Shown here: piece by piece, positions 25,356-35,995 of the stretch
Numbering within the stretch: position 1 is the stretch's first letter
How the letters are laid out: each line of letters starts with the position of its first letter
Source: Scalesia atractyloides
Lineage: Eukaryota; Streptophyta; Magnoliopsida; Asterales; Asteraceae
NCBI GenBank assembly: GCA_947069175.1
Contig: CAMTDV010000018.1
Location: 45,768,869 to 45,832,868, forward strand
Direction: 5' to 3'
DNA length: 64,000 bases
Position numbers and translations under genes: made by a program
The notes under the pieces: model-generated
The model's database searches: none
Told to the model about the DNA's origin: nothing
What the model saw: the letters and a program-made list of their open reading frames with translations, nothing else

Positions 25356-25790
25356 TGTTGGTGCATATATATGTTGCTTACGTCATTATGTATCAAGTCT
25401 TAGTGAATAGGGCTTAATCTATTAGAAACGAGGCATATTTAAGATAAGTTTGAGACAAGTTCGCCCATGATTGTAGATGAGAAGCCAAGTTCGGCCGAAC
25501 TTGACTAGGTTAAGTTCGGGCGAACTTACCCCATGGCTTGTCCCTCACCAGCGAACTTGCATCTCTATATATATATGCCTTGGGATTTCATTTGTAACTT
25601 GGAGAGATTTTGGCACAGAGACGGCGAAGCTCTGTCGGATCCGGTTCTCGAATGTATTGAACTTTAGATCAATGAAAACAACATTTAAATGAGTAATTCT
25701 TGTTATTTGGTTAACTTGTCATTAGTTTCCGCCTAATCGGACAATAGATAACAAATTTAGGTTCCCGTGCTAATCGTGGACGTTCCTACA
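25356..25790 (+). repeat. LTR-b, shared by copia B (3') and copia C (5')
   Basis: 435 bp, starts TGTTGGTGCAT, ends CGTTCCTACA. It has a polypurine tract on its left and a primer site (25793-25804, TGGTATCAGAGC) on its right. It therefore serves as the 3' LTR of B and the 5' LTR of C at once. The TATA-like run is at 25566-25576. Confidence 0.93.
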
Positions 25791-25792
25791 AG

Positions 25793-25804
25793 TGGTATCA
25801 GAGC
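25793..25804 (+). promoter_or_regulatory. Primer binding site of copia C
   Basis: TGGTATCAGAGC two bases after LTR-b. The following sequence (TAGAACACCCC) differs from that after LTR-a and LTR-c (CTGGATACCTA), marking C as a different subfamily from B and D. Confidence 0.9.
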
Positions 25805-26447
25805 TAGAACACCCCGATTGATAGTATCAAGACAAGAACACTTCTATTTCTACTCCATTCTTCTATTTTTCATTACTTTTTCATAAAAAAAATGAAGAAT
25901 TCACGGTCAAAATCTTTTCAAATTTGAATATATCATGTAAAATACAACAAAGATATACCCTTGAAAGATTGGAGACGAAATTCAACCGAATTGAGGTCAA
26001 AATTTTGAAAAAACCATGTTTGACAAAACCATGTTCATCGAACTTGTTAGCCATGTTCGGCCGAACTTGGACTAAAAAGTCACTTTTCGGGTATTTTTTT
26101 ACTAAGTTCGCTCGAACTTGAGGGAATTTTGAGAGATTTCTGCTTAGTTCGCTCGAACTTACAAGGATTTCATTGATATTTTATCAAGTTCGACCGGACT
26201 TGATAAAATTCAAAGAACTTTCAACTAAGTTCGCCCGAACTTGCGAAATACTTATCAAATCTCAAGTGCAAGTTCGACCGAGATTGTTAAAAGAAAATTT
26301 TCAAGTTAAAAATTCACAAGTTCGACCGAACTTGTGAATAAAACTTAGAATTCTTCATTTCCACTACAAGTTCGATCGAACTTGTAGTAAAACAAACATT
26401 TTCAAAAGTTTTTGAGTATATTCAGTGTACACGTCTCGTTATTCACA
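25805..26447 (+). other. Copia C leader with repeated palindromes
   Basis: Non-coding. Eight copies of AAGTTCGNNCGAACTT-type palindromes lie between about 26035 and 26390. The text between them differs from that of the B and D leaders, while the palindrome itself is kept. Confidence 0.8.
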
Positions 26448-29400
26448 ATGAATGATATTCAAAGAGCTTATATGTCCCGGAGCTAGTTCGTCGAATGCCA
26501 ACATGATTCAACAAGTCAATCTTGACAACGAGATTGGCACGACTGTTAAACCACCAAAGCTAATGAGCATGGACGAGTATGAAAGATGGAAGGAGAAGTT
26601 TACATATTGGGTTCAAGCCATGCACTTCCTAGGCTGGGTATCGATCGAGAGAGGTTATACAGTTCCGTTGGTCGGACATCAGCAAGTTCTGGAGAAATAC
26701 AAGTACTCCACGACACAGAAAGAAGAATACATTGCTGAGAAAAAGATGATCAGTCTTATCCAACAATCCTTCAAAGAAGATATTATCGTCTTGCTACCAG
26801 ATTACACAACTGCAAGAGATCTCTGGCTCTCACTTCAAAAGAAGTATCAAGGAAGCACGGAGATGATCAAGAGCAAGAAAGCTCTCATCATGAAAGAGTT
26901 CGATATCTTCAACATGCTGAAGGGTGAGACCATGAAGTAGATGATTAAACGCTTCTGTCATCTTAAAGTCCAAATGCGAAGACACGGTCTTGAGAAGACG
27001 GAACAAGAGTACATCGACAAGCTTGCAGACGCTCTACCAGATGGAGAATGGACTACTTACCTAATGGTTCTGACAGAAAGTGCAAATTGGGAATTCTTCA
27101 AGCTGTCAACATTCATCGACAAATTAGAAGGCCACGAAATGGAACTCCTGAAAATTGCAAAGTCGAAGAATGCTAATGTTGTTCAGGATATTGGTCTGTA
27201 TTATAAAACTGGAATACAAGACAACATTTCAAGCCCAAAGATTCAGAGAGCATTCAATGCGAGTTTGAATTCTTCGAACAATTCACAGCAGAATCAGAAT
27301 CAGTCATATCCTCAATATGATCAAAGTCCATAGAGTTCGTTCTCAAGCACTGGTTCAAATTCGTCTTTTCAAAGTCAAGCAAATCAGAACCAAAAAACAA
27401 ATTCTGATTCAAATGTATTCAAATGTAACATCGCTATTAATTTGAATAATGTTGTTTCTGAGCAAACTGCTAAGCAACACATGGGACTTCTCGCCAATGC
27501 TCTAGAATCCATATGAAAGTCACGTAGCAGGGAAAATCGGCAATCCCGAAATGACCGCCGAAGACTACGACCAGGTGGACGAAGAAGAACTGGAGCTCAT
27601 GGATATAAAGTGGTGTTTAGCATCTATTATTCGAAGAGTTACAAAGTTCGTTGCTCTCACAGGCCGAGATATCGGAAATTCGAGCAACAAACTATGTTTT
27701 GACAAGACAAAAGTCACGTGCTTCAGATGTCGCCAAAAGGGACATTTCAAGAGAGAGTGAAAAAATCCTGAAGCAACGGGAAATCAAAGTCCATTCGGAG
27801 GAGGCAATGAGTATTACAAGAAGTCACTTCAGTACAAGCCTTTCCTGAAGAAAACTCAGGTTGAAATCCAAGAGAAGCCAAATAGCAGTAACACTGAGAA
27901 AGCTATGGTTGCATCAAATGAAGATGATGATTTAGACTGGAATTCTTATATCAGTAAAAAGATCGGAGTTGCATTGATGGCATAAATTGTTGAAGATACT
28001 TCTGCCGAAGATGCAGCAGCTTTAGAGAATATTCTACTGGAACAGTATCTGCATCAATAACAAGAAGAAGAGGAGTACATTCACATGAAGCAACAAGGAA
28101 TTTTAACTCCTGATTTGTGTGATAGTTTTGCAGGTCACTTTGATGGAAGTTCTCAGGAGCAAGCTGTCGACGAGAAATCTGATAAAGTAGTCATTGATGT
28201 TACTCAAGAAGTGAATGCCGAAAACTTCAAGGACATTGCCGACAAAGCTTTAATGACAAATCTAACTAAGGTAGGTCCAGAGGTAAATGAAAGTGCCCAG
28301 GTACAAGTTGTAGAGGTTGAGAAACCTTGTACAAAATGTACTGAACCATGTATCGAGTGTGCCGAAAAATCAAAGATCATCGCTGAAATCAATGTGCATA
28401 ATGAACTTTTAAAGTACGATTATCGCACAATGAAAGAAGCGTATGACAAAATGAAAGATGATTATGGCAGGCTTGATCAAAACAATGTCGAACAACACGA
28501 CACTGTGAGGATGTTGAAAGGAACAGTAATGGATAAGCAAAAAGCGATTAATATCTATATTAACACCATTGCTGAAACTAAGCAACAACTTCAGGACATG
28601 AAAATTGAAATAGAGCGTGTTCAACAACTTCTGAGAAGTTATACTTGTAACGCATATGTTATTGATCACATCCTTCCGACAATTCCATCGGAAGAGAAAC
28701 CTAAAAAGAAAATTGGTAAAGAAGACATCAATGTTCCTCCACCCTTTTGCGAGAAGTATTGTCGCAAATCCGCTTATGGGATGGATAAGGCACTCAACAT
28801 TGAGTTGTTATCTGAAAAGAAAACTGAGTTGCCAGAGAACATTGATGTAATCTATACTAAAACAGATGATGACAATGTTGTAGTTAAGAAAGTGGTTGAA
28901 AATGTTCTGAATGATTCTGATGAAGGCAGCTTTAAAAGCGCCGACTCGAGTTCAAAGAATTCTGATTCACAATCCGAAGATGACGATACATCATCGGAGA
29001 ATGATCTATGTGATGATCCTAATGTTGGAATGTACAAGATTAAGGAATCTGATAGATTATACTTTGATGACAGTATTCCGATTCAGAACGTGAAGGAAGA
29101 ATTGTTAGACAAATTCTTTAAACTCGTGGAAGTTATATCAGATGATCTGGAGATTAATGAAAAGAAATTCTATTCCAAACCTAAAAGAAACAACTACCGA
29201 ATGAATGGTGGTGATTATCCGGAAAATCGGAGAGCTGGTTTAGGATTAGAGGAATCGGATGAACCTAAAAAGAAAACGTCACCATTTCATGAATACAAGA
29301 ATAAAAACATGAATTTTGTATATGGGACGAACACGGTTCATGAGGAAAGTTTGATTGGCAAATAATCAAATGATGAGTTCAAGAAACAAAAAGAACTTCG

Positions 29401-30016
29401 AGATAAAGCCAAAATTGCATGTGGTGCCAAAACAAGTGGTGTAAAACCCACTAAAGGACATCCACATGATTCTCGAACTTGTTTTAAGTGCAACAAAATT
29501 TGTCATATTGCACACCAATGTCCGAAATCAAAGCCGGCTTCTCTTCAAAGGAAAGAAAGTTCAAATGTTGTGAAAGCGAAGAGTTTGTAAAACCTGTAAA
29601 GATTTTGAAAAGAAATGAATCAAAAGCTGAAGTTAAATCTAAAATAGAAAAGAAGTTTGAAAGTTCAACTTTCAAAAAAGGTGAATCTTCAAAAGCTAAT
29701 GAAAACAAGTTTTACATCAAAAAGGCTAACATCAAATCTCAAGCCTGGATTGCAAAGAAACGGTCAACAACATTGGATGTTATTAAGTGTGAGCCTGTAA
29801 AGACTGATAACACGAAAGAATCAAAATCTAAAATTGAAACCAACACTGTAAAAACTATAAGTGGTAACAATTTGAAAGATAACAAGAAAGTGAAGTTTTC
29901 AAACATAAACATCGTAGAAAATTCAGATGATGAATTTCAATTTGATTCTCCTGATGAATGTGAATTTGATTACAATGATGGTTATCCAATTCAACCTAGG
30001 ACCAAAAAGGCTTAGG
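26448..30016 (+). pseudogene. Copia C gag pseudogene
   Basis: The ATG at 26448 (MNDIQRAY) is the probable original start; the readable frame resumes at 26452 after a small frame change. Capsid-like part to about 27333 with CAG-to-TAG at 26938 and another TAG at 27331. Acidic block near 27575. First knuckle [13 protein letters not shown] (about 27720-27761), its last Cys TGC now TGA. Stops near 27985 and 28060. Second long open stretch 28085-29365 with Cys cluster PCTKCTEPCIEC, coiled-coil-like segment and the KESDRLYFDDS block. Second knuckle CFKCNKICHIAHQC (about 29480-29521), with its Gly replaced by Cys. The tail ends at a stop near 30016. Confidence 0.85.
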
Positions 30017-30043
30017 TCGCACTGTTTAACTAATTGCTGAAAT

Positions 30044-31505
30044 GTGTCGAGGCTCCAAAGATTCGTACTCTCCAAGTGGATTTTGGATAGTGGAGCGTCC
30101 AGGCATATGACGGGAATGAAAGCGTTGCTATTCGACATAAAAGCTATCAATGGTGGATATGTTGGATTTGCGGGTAACCAGGGTGGAAGGATAGTCGCCG
30201 AGGGAAAACTCTCCAATGGCGTTGTTTCATTTGATCGCGTGAATTATATTGCAGAGTTGGACAAGAAGTTCACGGTGCATTTCAATAACAAAGAATGTAT
30301 TATCTTGAAGCCGGGATTTAAAATACCAGATGAGTGGATTCTGATGCGAGCACCACAAGAGAATGATCTATATGTTATTGATATGGGCGTCGCTACCACT
30401 TCATCAAAATCAGCACAATGTTTTGTGACAAAGGCTACTGAAAAATATTATATTCTTTGGCATCGTAAGATGGGGCATATTCATTTGCGAAAAATGAATT
30501 TCTTGGTTCATAATGATCTGGTAGAAGGTGTAAATCTTCAGAGCTTTCATATGACTGATCACTGCTTAGAATGTAAAAATGGAAAGTAGATCAAGAAATC
30601 TCATTCGAAGAAAATTCTGAACTCAGTCAAGTTGCCTTTAGAACGTCTCCACGTGGATTTATTTGGTCCTGTAAATGTTCGAAGCATCGCAGGAGACTTA
30701 TATTGCTTTGTTGTGACATATGACTATTCCAGATATTCGTGGGTATTCTATCAGAAATCAAAAGACGAAATGTTCGAGAACTTGGTGATTCTGTTTAAGA
30801 AACTCGAGAATCTTTATCATCTGCCAGTCAGACGCATTAGAAGTGACAACGGCACAGAGTTTAAGAATAACAAAATGAAGGAATTCGGCAACGCTAAAGG
30901 GATTCTGCACGAGTTTAGTGCTCCCTATACTCCATAGCAAAACGGAGTAGCTGAACGGAAGAACCAAACTTTGATTGAAACTGCGAGAACTATGCTTGCA
31001 GATTCTAAACTTCCAGTCAGTTTCTGGAGTGAAGCGGTTGCTGCGGCTTGCTACACGCTAAACAGAGTTCTCACTGTCAAACCAACAAAGAAAACATGTT
31101 TTGAGATGATAAACCGATGGAAGCCAAATTTGAAATTCTTAGAACCAATTGGTGCGCCATGTACTGTAATTGTTCAAGATGGCAAATTCAGGGCTAAATC
31201 TCTTGAAGGTTTCTTTGTCGGATATGCGAGTCCGTTAAGAAGAGTATATGTTCCTTCGTTAAGAAATGTTATTGAAGCACAGCACGTGGATTGTTTTAAC
31301 TATACAGATCCTATTCAAAGGAGAGGTGACGCGTGGCTGTTTAACTACCAAGACCTTTGGAAGTCATTCAACTTGCCGGAAGAACCGTCTGAAGAAGAAG
31401 TTGCTGCGTTATACTATCTTCAACAGTTGGCGAATCAAGAACAAATCATTAGACCAATTGTGGTTAATCAACCCACATTGGATTCTTCATCTTCCGGAGC
31501 AGGTC
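30044..31505 (+). pseudogene. Copia C protease and integrase, truncated
   Basis: Protease WILDSGASRHMTG (near 30077-30115). GAG-pre-integrase/HHCC region (ILWHRKMGHIHL...CLECKNGK, 30455-30587), then a stop at 30587. Integrase core 30632-31030: LERLHVDLFGPV, RIRSDNGTEFKN and GVAERKN supply the D, D and E positions. A TAG at 30937 (CAG-to-TAG) splits it. The C-terminal part continues to 31505 (VGYASPLRRVYVPS). A stretch present in D-type relatives of this protease region (NNLLSISQ in copia A) is missing near 30265. This is the best-preserved integrase of the copia chain, but it is cut from its RT. Confidence 0.88.
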
Positions 31506-31506
31506 C

Positions 31507-31765
31507 AATGTATTGAACTTTAGATTAATGAAAACAAGTCTATAAATAGGTGCCTTGGGATTTCATTTGTTACGTGGAGAGATTTTGGCACAGAGACGGC
31601 GAAGCTCTGCCGGATCCGGTTCTCGAATGTATTGAACTTTAGATCAATGAAAACAACATTTAAATGAGTAATTCTTGTTATTTGGTTAACTTGTCATTTG
31701 TTTCCGCCTAATCGGACAATAGATAACAAATTCAGGTTCCCGTGCTAATCATGGACGTTCCTACA
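31507..31765 (+). repeat. LTR-c, partial and rearranged LTR
   Basis: First about 28 bp (31508-31535) copy the segment TGTATTGAACTTTAGATNAA found near the middle of the LTR. Then comes LTR sequence from just before the TATA box (TATAAATA, 31541-31548) to the end CCTACA. The segment TGTATTGAACTTTAGAT therefore occurs twice, at 31508 and 31628. All U3 upstream of the TATA box is missing. Confidence 0.85.
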
Positions 31766-31767
31766 AG

Positions 31768-31779
31768 TGGTATCAGAGC
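31768..31779 (+). promoter_or_regulatory. Primer binding site of copia D
   Basis: TGGTATCAGAGC two bases after LTR-c, followed by CTGGATACCTAAA as in copia B. Confidence 0.9.
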
Positions 31780-32505
31780 CTGGATACCTAAATTTGCTGG
31801 AATCAAGACAAGAATTTCTATATTTCATCTCCATTCTATCATTTTTTCTTAACATTTTCACATATTTGAAGAATTCATGTATAGAATTGGCTAATTTTTG
31901 AAAATGTCATGTAAAATACACTTGTGATAAACCCCTGAGAGTTTCGACATAAAATTTAAACGTTTTGATATAAAAAAGTTGAAAAAACCATGTTTTCAAA
32001 ACTCATTTCCATCGAACTTAGAAGCCAAGTTCAACCGAACTTGACTTAGAAACTCACTTTTTAAGTGATTTCCTATCATGTTCGACCGAACTTGAGGATT
32101 TTTGGGAGAAATCATTGTTAAGTTCGACCGAACTTGAAGCATAATTCAACAATTTTACATAAGTTCAACCGAACTTGATTAAGTTTTATTGAATTTCTCA
32201 CATAAGTTCACTCGAACTTGATAAATCTCTTGAAAGTTCACATAAGTTCGACCGAACTTACCAGTTTCTTGGAACTTTTTCACAGGTTCGTTGGAAAACA
32301 AATTTTTCTCAATTCCATCTTCAAGTTAGACAGAACTTGAGGCTCGTGTGATAAAATTTGAAACTTGTCATATAAGTTCGACCGAACTTGTGAAAACTTG
32401 AAATCAAAAAACTGTTTTCACACATGTTCGACCAAACTTGTCTGTGTCTAATCAATTTCCGAGTGTTTTTGTTTGTATTTTCAGATACATCTTCAGATTG
32501 TTAAA
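31780..32505 (+). other. Copia D leader with repeated palindromes
   Basis: Non-coding. About ten copies of AAGTTCGACCGAACTT or one-mismatch variants lie between 31998 and 32440, spaced about 40-50 bp, parallel to the copia B leader. Confidence 0.8.
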
Positions 32506-35500
32506 ATGGAAGATTTCCACAACGTATTCGTTTCTCAAATGGCTTCTTCATCAAATGCTAATGTTCTTGTGGTAAATCAGATGAACATCGACAACGAAAT
32601 GGGCACTACGTCAAAACTGCCAAAGCTAATGAGCATGGATAAATTTGAAGGATGGAACAAAAAGTTTGTGAATTGGATACAAGCAAATAAATTCAACAGC
32701 TGGGTTGCAGTTGAGGATGGTTACAAATGGCCATAGGGTTAACGTGATCAAGATCTTCCGCTGAACAAGTTTTCAAATACTGACTAAGATAACTATGTTG
32801 CGGAGAAGAAAATGATCAGCTTGATACAACAATCAGTGAAGGAAGATATCTTGATATTATTACCAGAATATGATACTTCGCAAGAATTATTGAATTCTCT
32901 TTGTGAAAAATTCAAAGGAAGTGATGAAATGATCAAAAGCAAAAAGGCTTTAATCAAGAAAGAATTCGAGACCTTCACGATGATTAAAGGTGAAACAATG
33001 AAGCAGATGATCGATAGATACTGTCACCTCATGGTCCAGATGCGAAGACATGATATCAAAAGATCTAATGAAGAGCAAATTGAAAAGTTGGCCGATGCAC
33101 TTCCAGAAGGAGAATGGACAACATATCTGACGATTCTAAAGAATAGTCCATCTTGGAGATTTCAAGTTGACATCCTTCATAGACAAATTGGAAGGACATG
33201 AAATGGAATTAATGAAGATTGCAAAATCAAAGAATGCTAATGTTGTTCAAGATGTCGGTGTTTATTACAAAGGAGGTATTCTAGATACTCCGAGTCAAAG
33301 CCCGAAAATTCAAACAACATTTAGTGCAAATACAAATTCTTCTCCAAATCAAAGTTCTCCATATGCTGGATATATAAGTGCTAGTTCAAGCTCTTCATTC
33401 CAAAGTTAGACAAGCCAAGCTAGTTCTGATTCAAATGTTTTACAATGCAACATAGCAGTTGATTTGAAGAATGTATTTCCATAAAAGGTGGCTAAACAAC
33501 AAATATCACTTCTTACTACTGTTCTTGAATCATATGAAAGTCTCGTTGCTGGAAAGATCGGTAATCCAGAGATGACTGCCGAAGATTATGATCAGGTGGA
33601 CGAAGAAGAATTGGAGCTAATGGATATTAAATGGAGTCTTGCATCCATTATCAGAGGAGTTTCCAAATTTGTGGCGCTCACTGGAATGGATATTTGTAAC
33701 TCAAGCAATAAGCTCGGATTTGACAAGTCTAAAGTCATATGCTTCAGGTGTCGACAAAAAGGACACTTCAAACGAGAATTCAACAATCAAGAAGCAAGTG
33801 GAAACCAAAATCCTTTCGGCAGCAACAATGAGTACTACAAGAAAGCTCTTCAATATAAGCCATATCCAAAGAGAACACAAGTCGAAGTAGAAGATAAATC
33901 TGCAAAGAAGCCGAACAAGCTCTTATTGCAATTCATGAAGAAGATGGTTTTGACTGGAATGGACACGTCGGAAAGAAAACTGGTGTTGCTATGATAGCAG
34001 AGTCAGTGGATGAATCTGATACATCATATGTTGATGCTGCTTTGGAAAATGCCATTCTGAATGCTTTTAGGCAGAGAGCTGAGGAAGAAAAATTAGCTTA
34101 CCTTGAGATGCAAAGGCAAGAAGTTTTGAAATCAGAGGGAGAAAAGGTAAAAGCTGAGGTAGAAATGTCTGAAAAGGAGGTTGTGAAAATTGTGGAGGTT
34201 GAAAAACCTTGCACAAAGTGCACAAGTCCTTGTGAACCATGTCTTGATAAAGTCAAAGTCATAAGAGAATTGACTGTACACAACGAAAACTTTCGTTATG
34301 ATTACAGAACCATAAAAGAAGCTTATGACAAAATATTAAATGCAACTGTAATTAAAAACAAAAGAATTGACTAAACACAACGAAAACTAATCATGAGCCA
34401 AATGCTAATGTTAAAATGTTAAATGGAACTGTAATTGAAAAACAAAAGGCAATTAACATGTATATTAATACAATTGCTGAGACAAAACGTGAGCTTCACG
34501 AAATAAAGATAGAAACAGAACGGGTAAGACAGCTTCTAAAGAGCTACACCACCAACGCATATGTCATTGATCACATTTTACCTATGATTAAGTCGGAGGA
34601 AAATGGTGATAAATCAAAGCATAAAGAATACGGAAGTGTTCCTCAACTACTTCTTGCAAGTTATTCCTGCAAAAAAGATGATGAGATTGAAAAGGCATTT
34701 AATTTACTCATTTTGTCAGAAAAGAAAAATAAAATGCCTCAGAACATTGACGTAGACTTTATGAAATCAAATGATGACAATGAATCGGTGGTAAAAAATG
34801 TGGTTAAAAAGGTGTTGGGAAATGATTCTGATGATGGCAGCTCTGAAAGTGCCAAATCATGTTTGAAAAACTCGGAATCACATTCTAAAGATGATGATAC
34901 ATCATCAGAACATGATCTAAGTGATGATCCTAATATTGTCATGTACAAGATTAAGGAATCTGAAAGATTATACTTTGATGATAGTTTTCCGATTCGGAAT
35001 GTGAAAGAGGATCAACTTGATAAATTTTTCAAACTTGTAGAAGTTTCATCAGATGATCTTAAGAAAAACGAGAAAAGATTTTACTCAAAACCCAAAAGGA
35101 ATGCAAACAATTATCGAAAGTTTGGTGGTGATTTTCCTGAGAACAGGAGAGCATGATTGGGTTTGGAAGAAAATGAAGATGAACCGAGAAGGAACCAGAA
35201 GTTGCCATGTCATGAATACAAAGGTAAACACATGAAGTTTGTGTATGGAATGAATACGGTTCAAGAAGAAGGTATGATTGGTAAGAAATCGAATGATGAA
35301 TTCAAAAAGGAGAAAGAACTTAGGGAGAAGGCTAAGACCAAGTCCACAAGTGGAGTAAAACCCACTAGTGGAAATGTTTCTGATAACCGGACTTGCTTTA
35401 AATGCAATACTGTTGGACATATTGCACGCAAGTGTCTGAATCTAAAGCCTGTGTTTCCTCGAAGAAAAATCAAATCAAAAGATGAAAAACAAAAACAACC

Positions 35501-35995
35501 AGAGATTGTGAAATCTGTTAAAGAGTCAAATAGAAACTATGAATCTAAACAAGAAGTGAAACCTAAAACTGTGTCAACGTTTGAAAACTCAACATTTGAA
35601 AAAGGTGAAACTCCAAAATCAAATGAAAACAAAGATTCTAGGTTCTATATTAAGAAAGTAAGAAGCAAACTACAATCATGGGTTGCTAAGAAAAGGCTTT
35701 CATCATCAAAAAACCAAAACCTGTTGCTGACAAAACTGAAAATGTCAAATTAACCGAGTCAGTAATCAAACCAATGAATAAAGAAAAGGTAACCACGTTT
35801 TCAGAATCAACATTGGATGAAATGTTTGATGATGATTTTGATTATGATGAAGCGTTAGAATATGGTTAGGATGCTTATCATGTCAAACCCAAAACCAAAA
35901 AGGTTTGGGTTTCATTTTTCAAATAGTTGTTTCATGTGCAGGAGTCCCAAGATCCACTCTATCAAAATTGATACAGGATAGCAGAGCTCCATGAG
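32506..35995 (+). pseudogene. Copia D gag pseudogene with protease stub
   Basis: ATG at 32506 (MEDFHNVFVSQMASSSN). Capsid-like region with stops at 32734 and 32785 and a frameshift near 33160. Acidic block near 33600. First knuckle [14 protein letters not shown] (about 33739-33780), its last Cys changed to Phe. A long open part at 33991-34374 contains the Cys cluster PCTKCTSPCEPC and coiled-coil-like sequence. A small local rearrangement lies near 34340-34415. Second open part 34416-35753 has the KESERLYFDDSFPIR block and second knuckle CFKCNTVGHIARKC (about 35395-35436), split by a stop at 35155. The gag frame ends at TAG 35924-35926 and a protease remnant QDSRAP follows near 35970. Integrase and RT are absent. 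Confidence 0.85.

Larger units (their letters stand above)
18150..25790 (+). mobile_element. Copia B: gag-only non-autonomous copia element
   Basis: Two 435 bp LTRs (18150-18584 and 25356-25790) flank an internal region with a primer site, a repeat-rich leader, one long gag and a 1.7 kb 3' region, but no integrase, RT or RNase H. The gag frame ends just after a protease-like DSGA; the sequence then jumps to what in copia A lies after RNase H (GAAAATCCACACC, near 23375). Copia D has the same deletion. A minus-strand solo LTR interrupts the gag. No matching target duplication is found: left flank CTTAA is not repeated after 25790, because that LTR leads straight into copia C. Confidence 0.85.
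25791..31505 (+). mobile_element. Copia C: autonomous-type copia element, truncated after integrase
   Basis: Internal region from the primer site through gag, protease and integrase. It stops abruptly after GAGP (about 31505), which corresponds to about 14320 in copia A. RT, RNase H, the 3' region and most of an LTR U3 are missing and the sequence continues in LTR-derived DNA of copia D. Its gag and integrase are closest to copia A. Confidence 0.88.

Noticed and set aside
25207..25410. 67-codon Lys/Glu-rich ORF at the end of copia B, a possible env-like protein
   Set aside because: It is a translation of the purine-rich repeat before the LTR and runs into the LTR; the copia D equivalent is broken.
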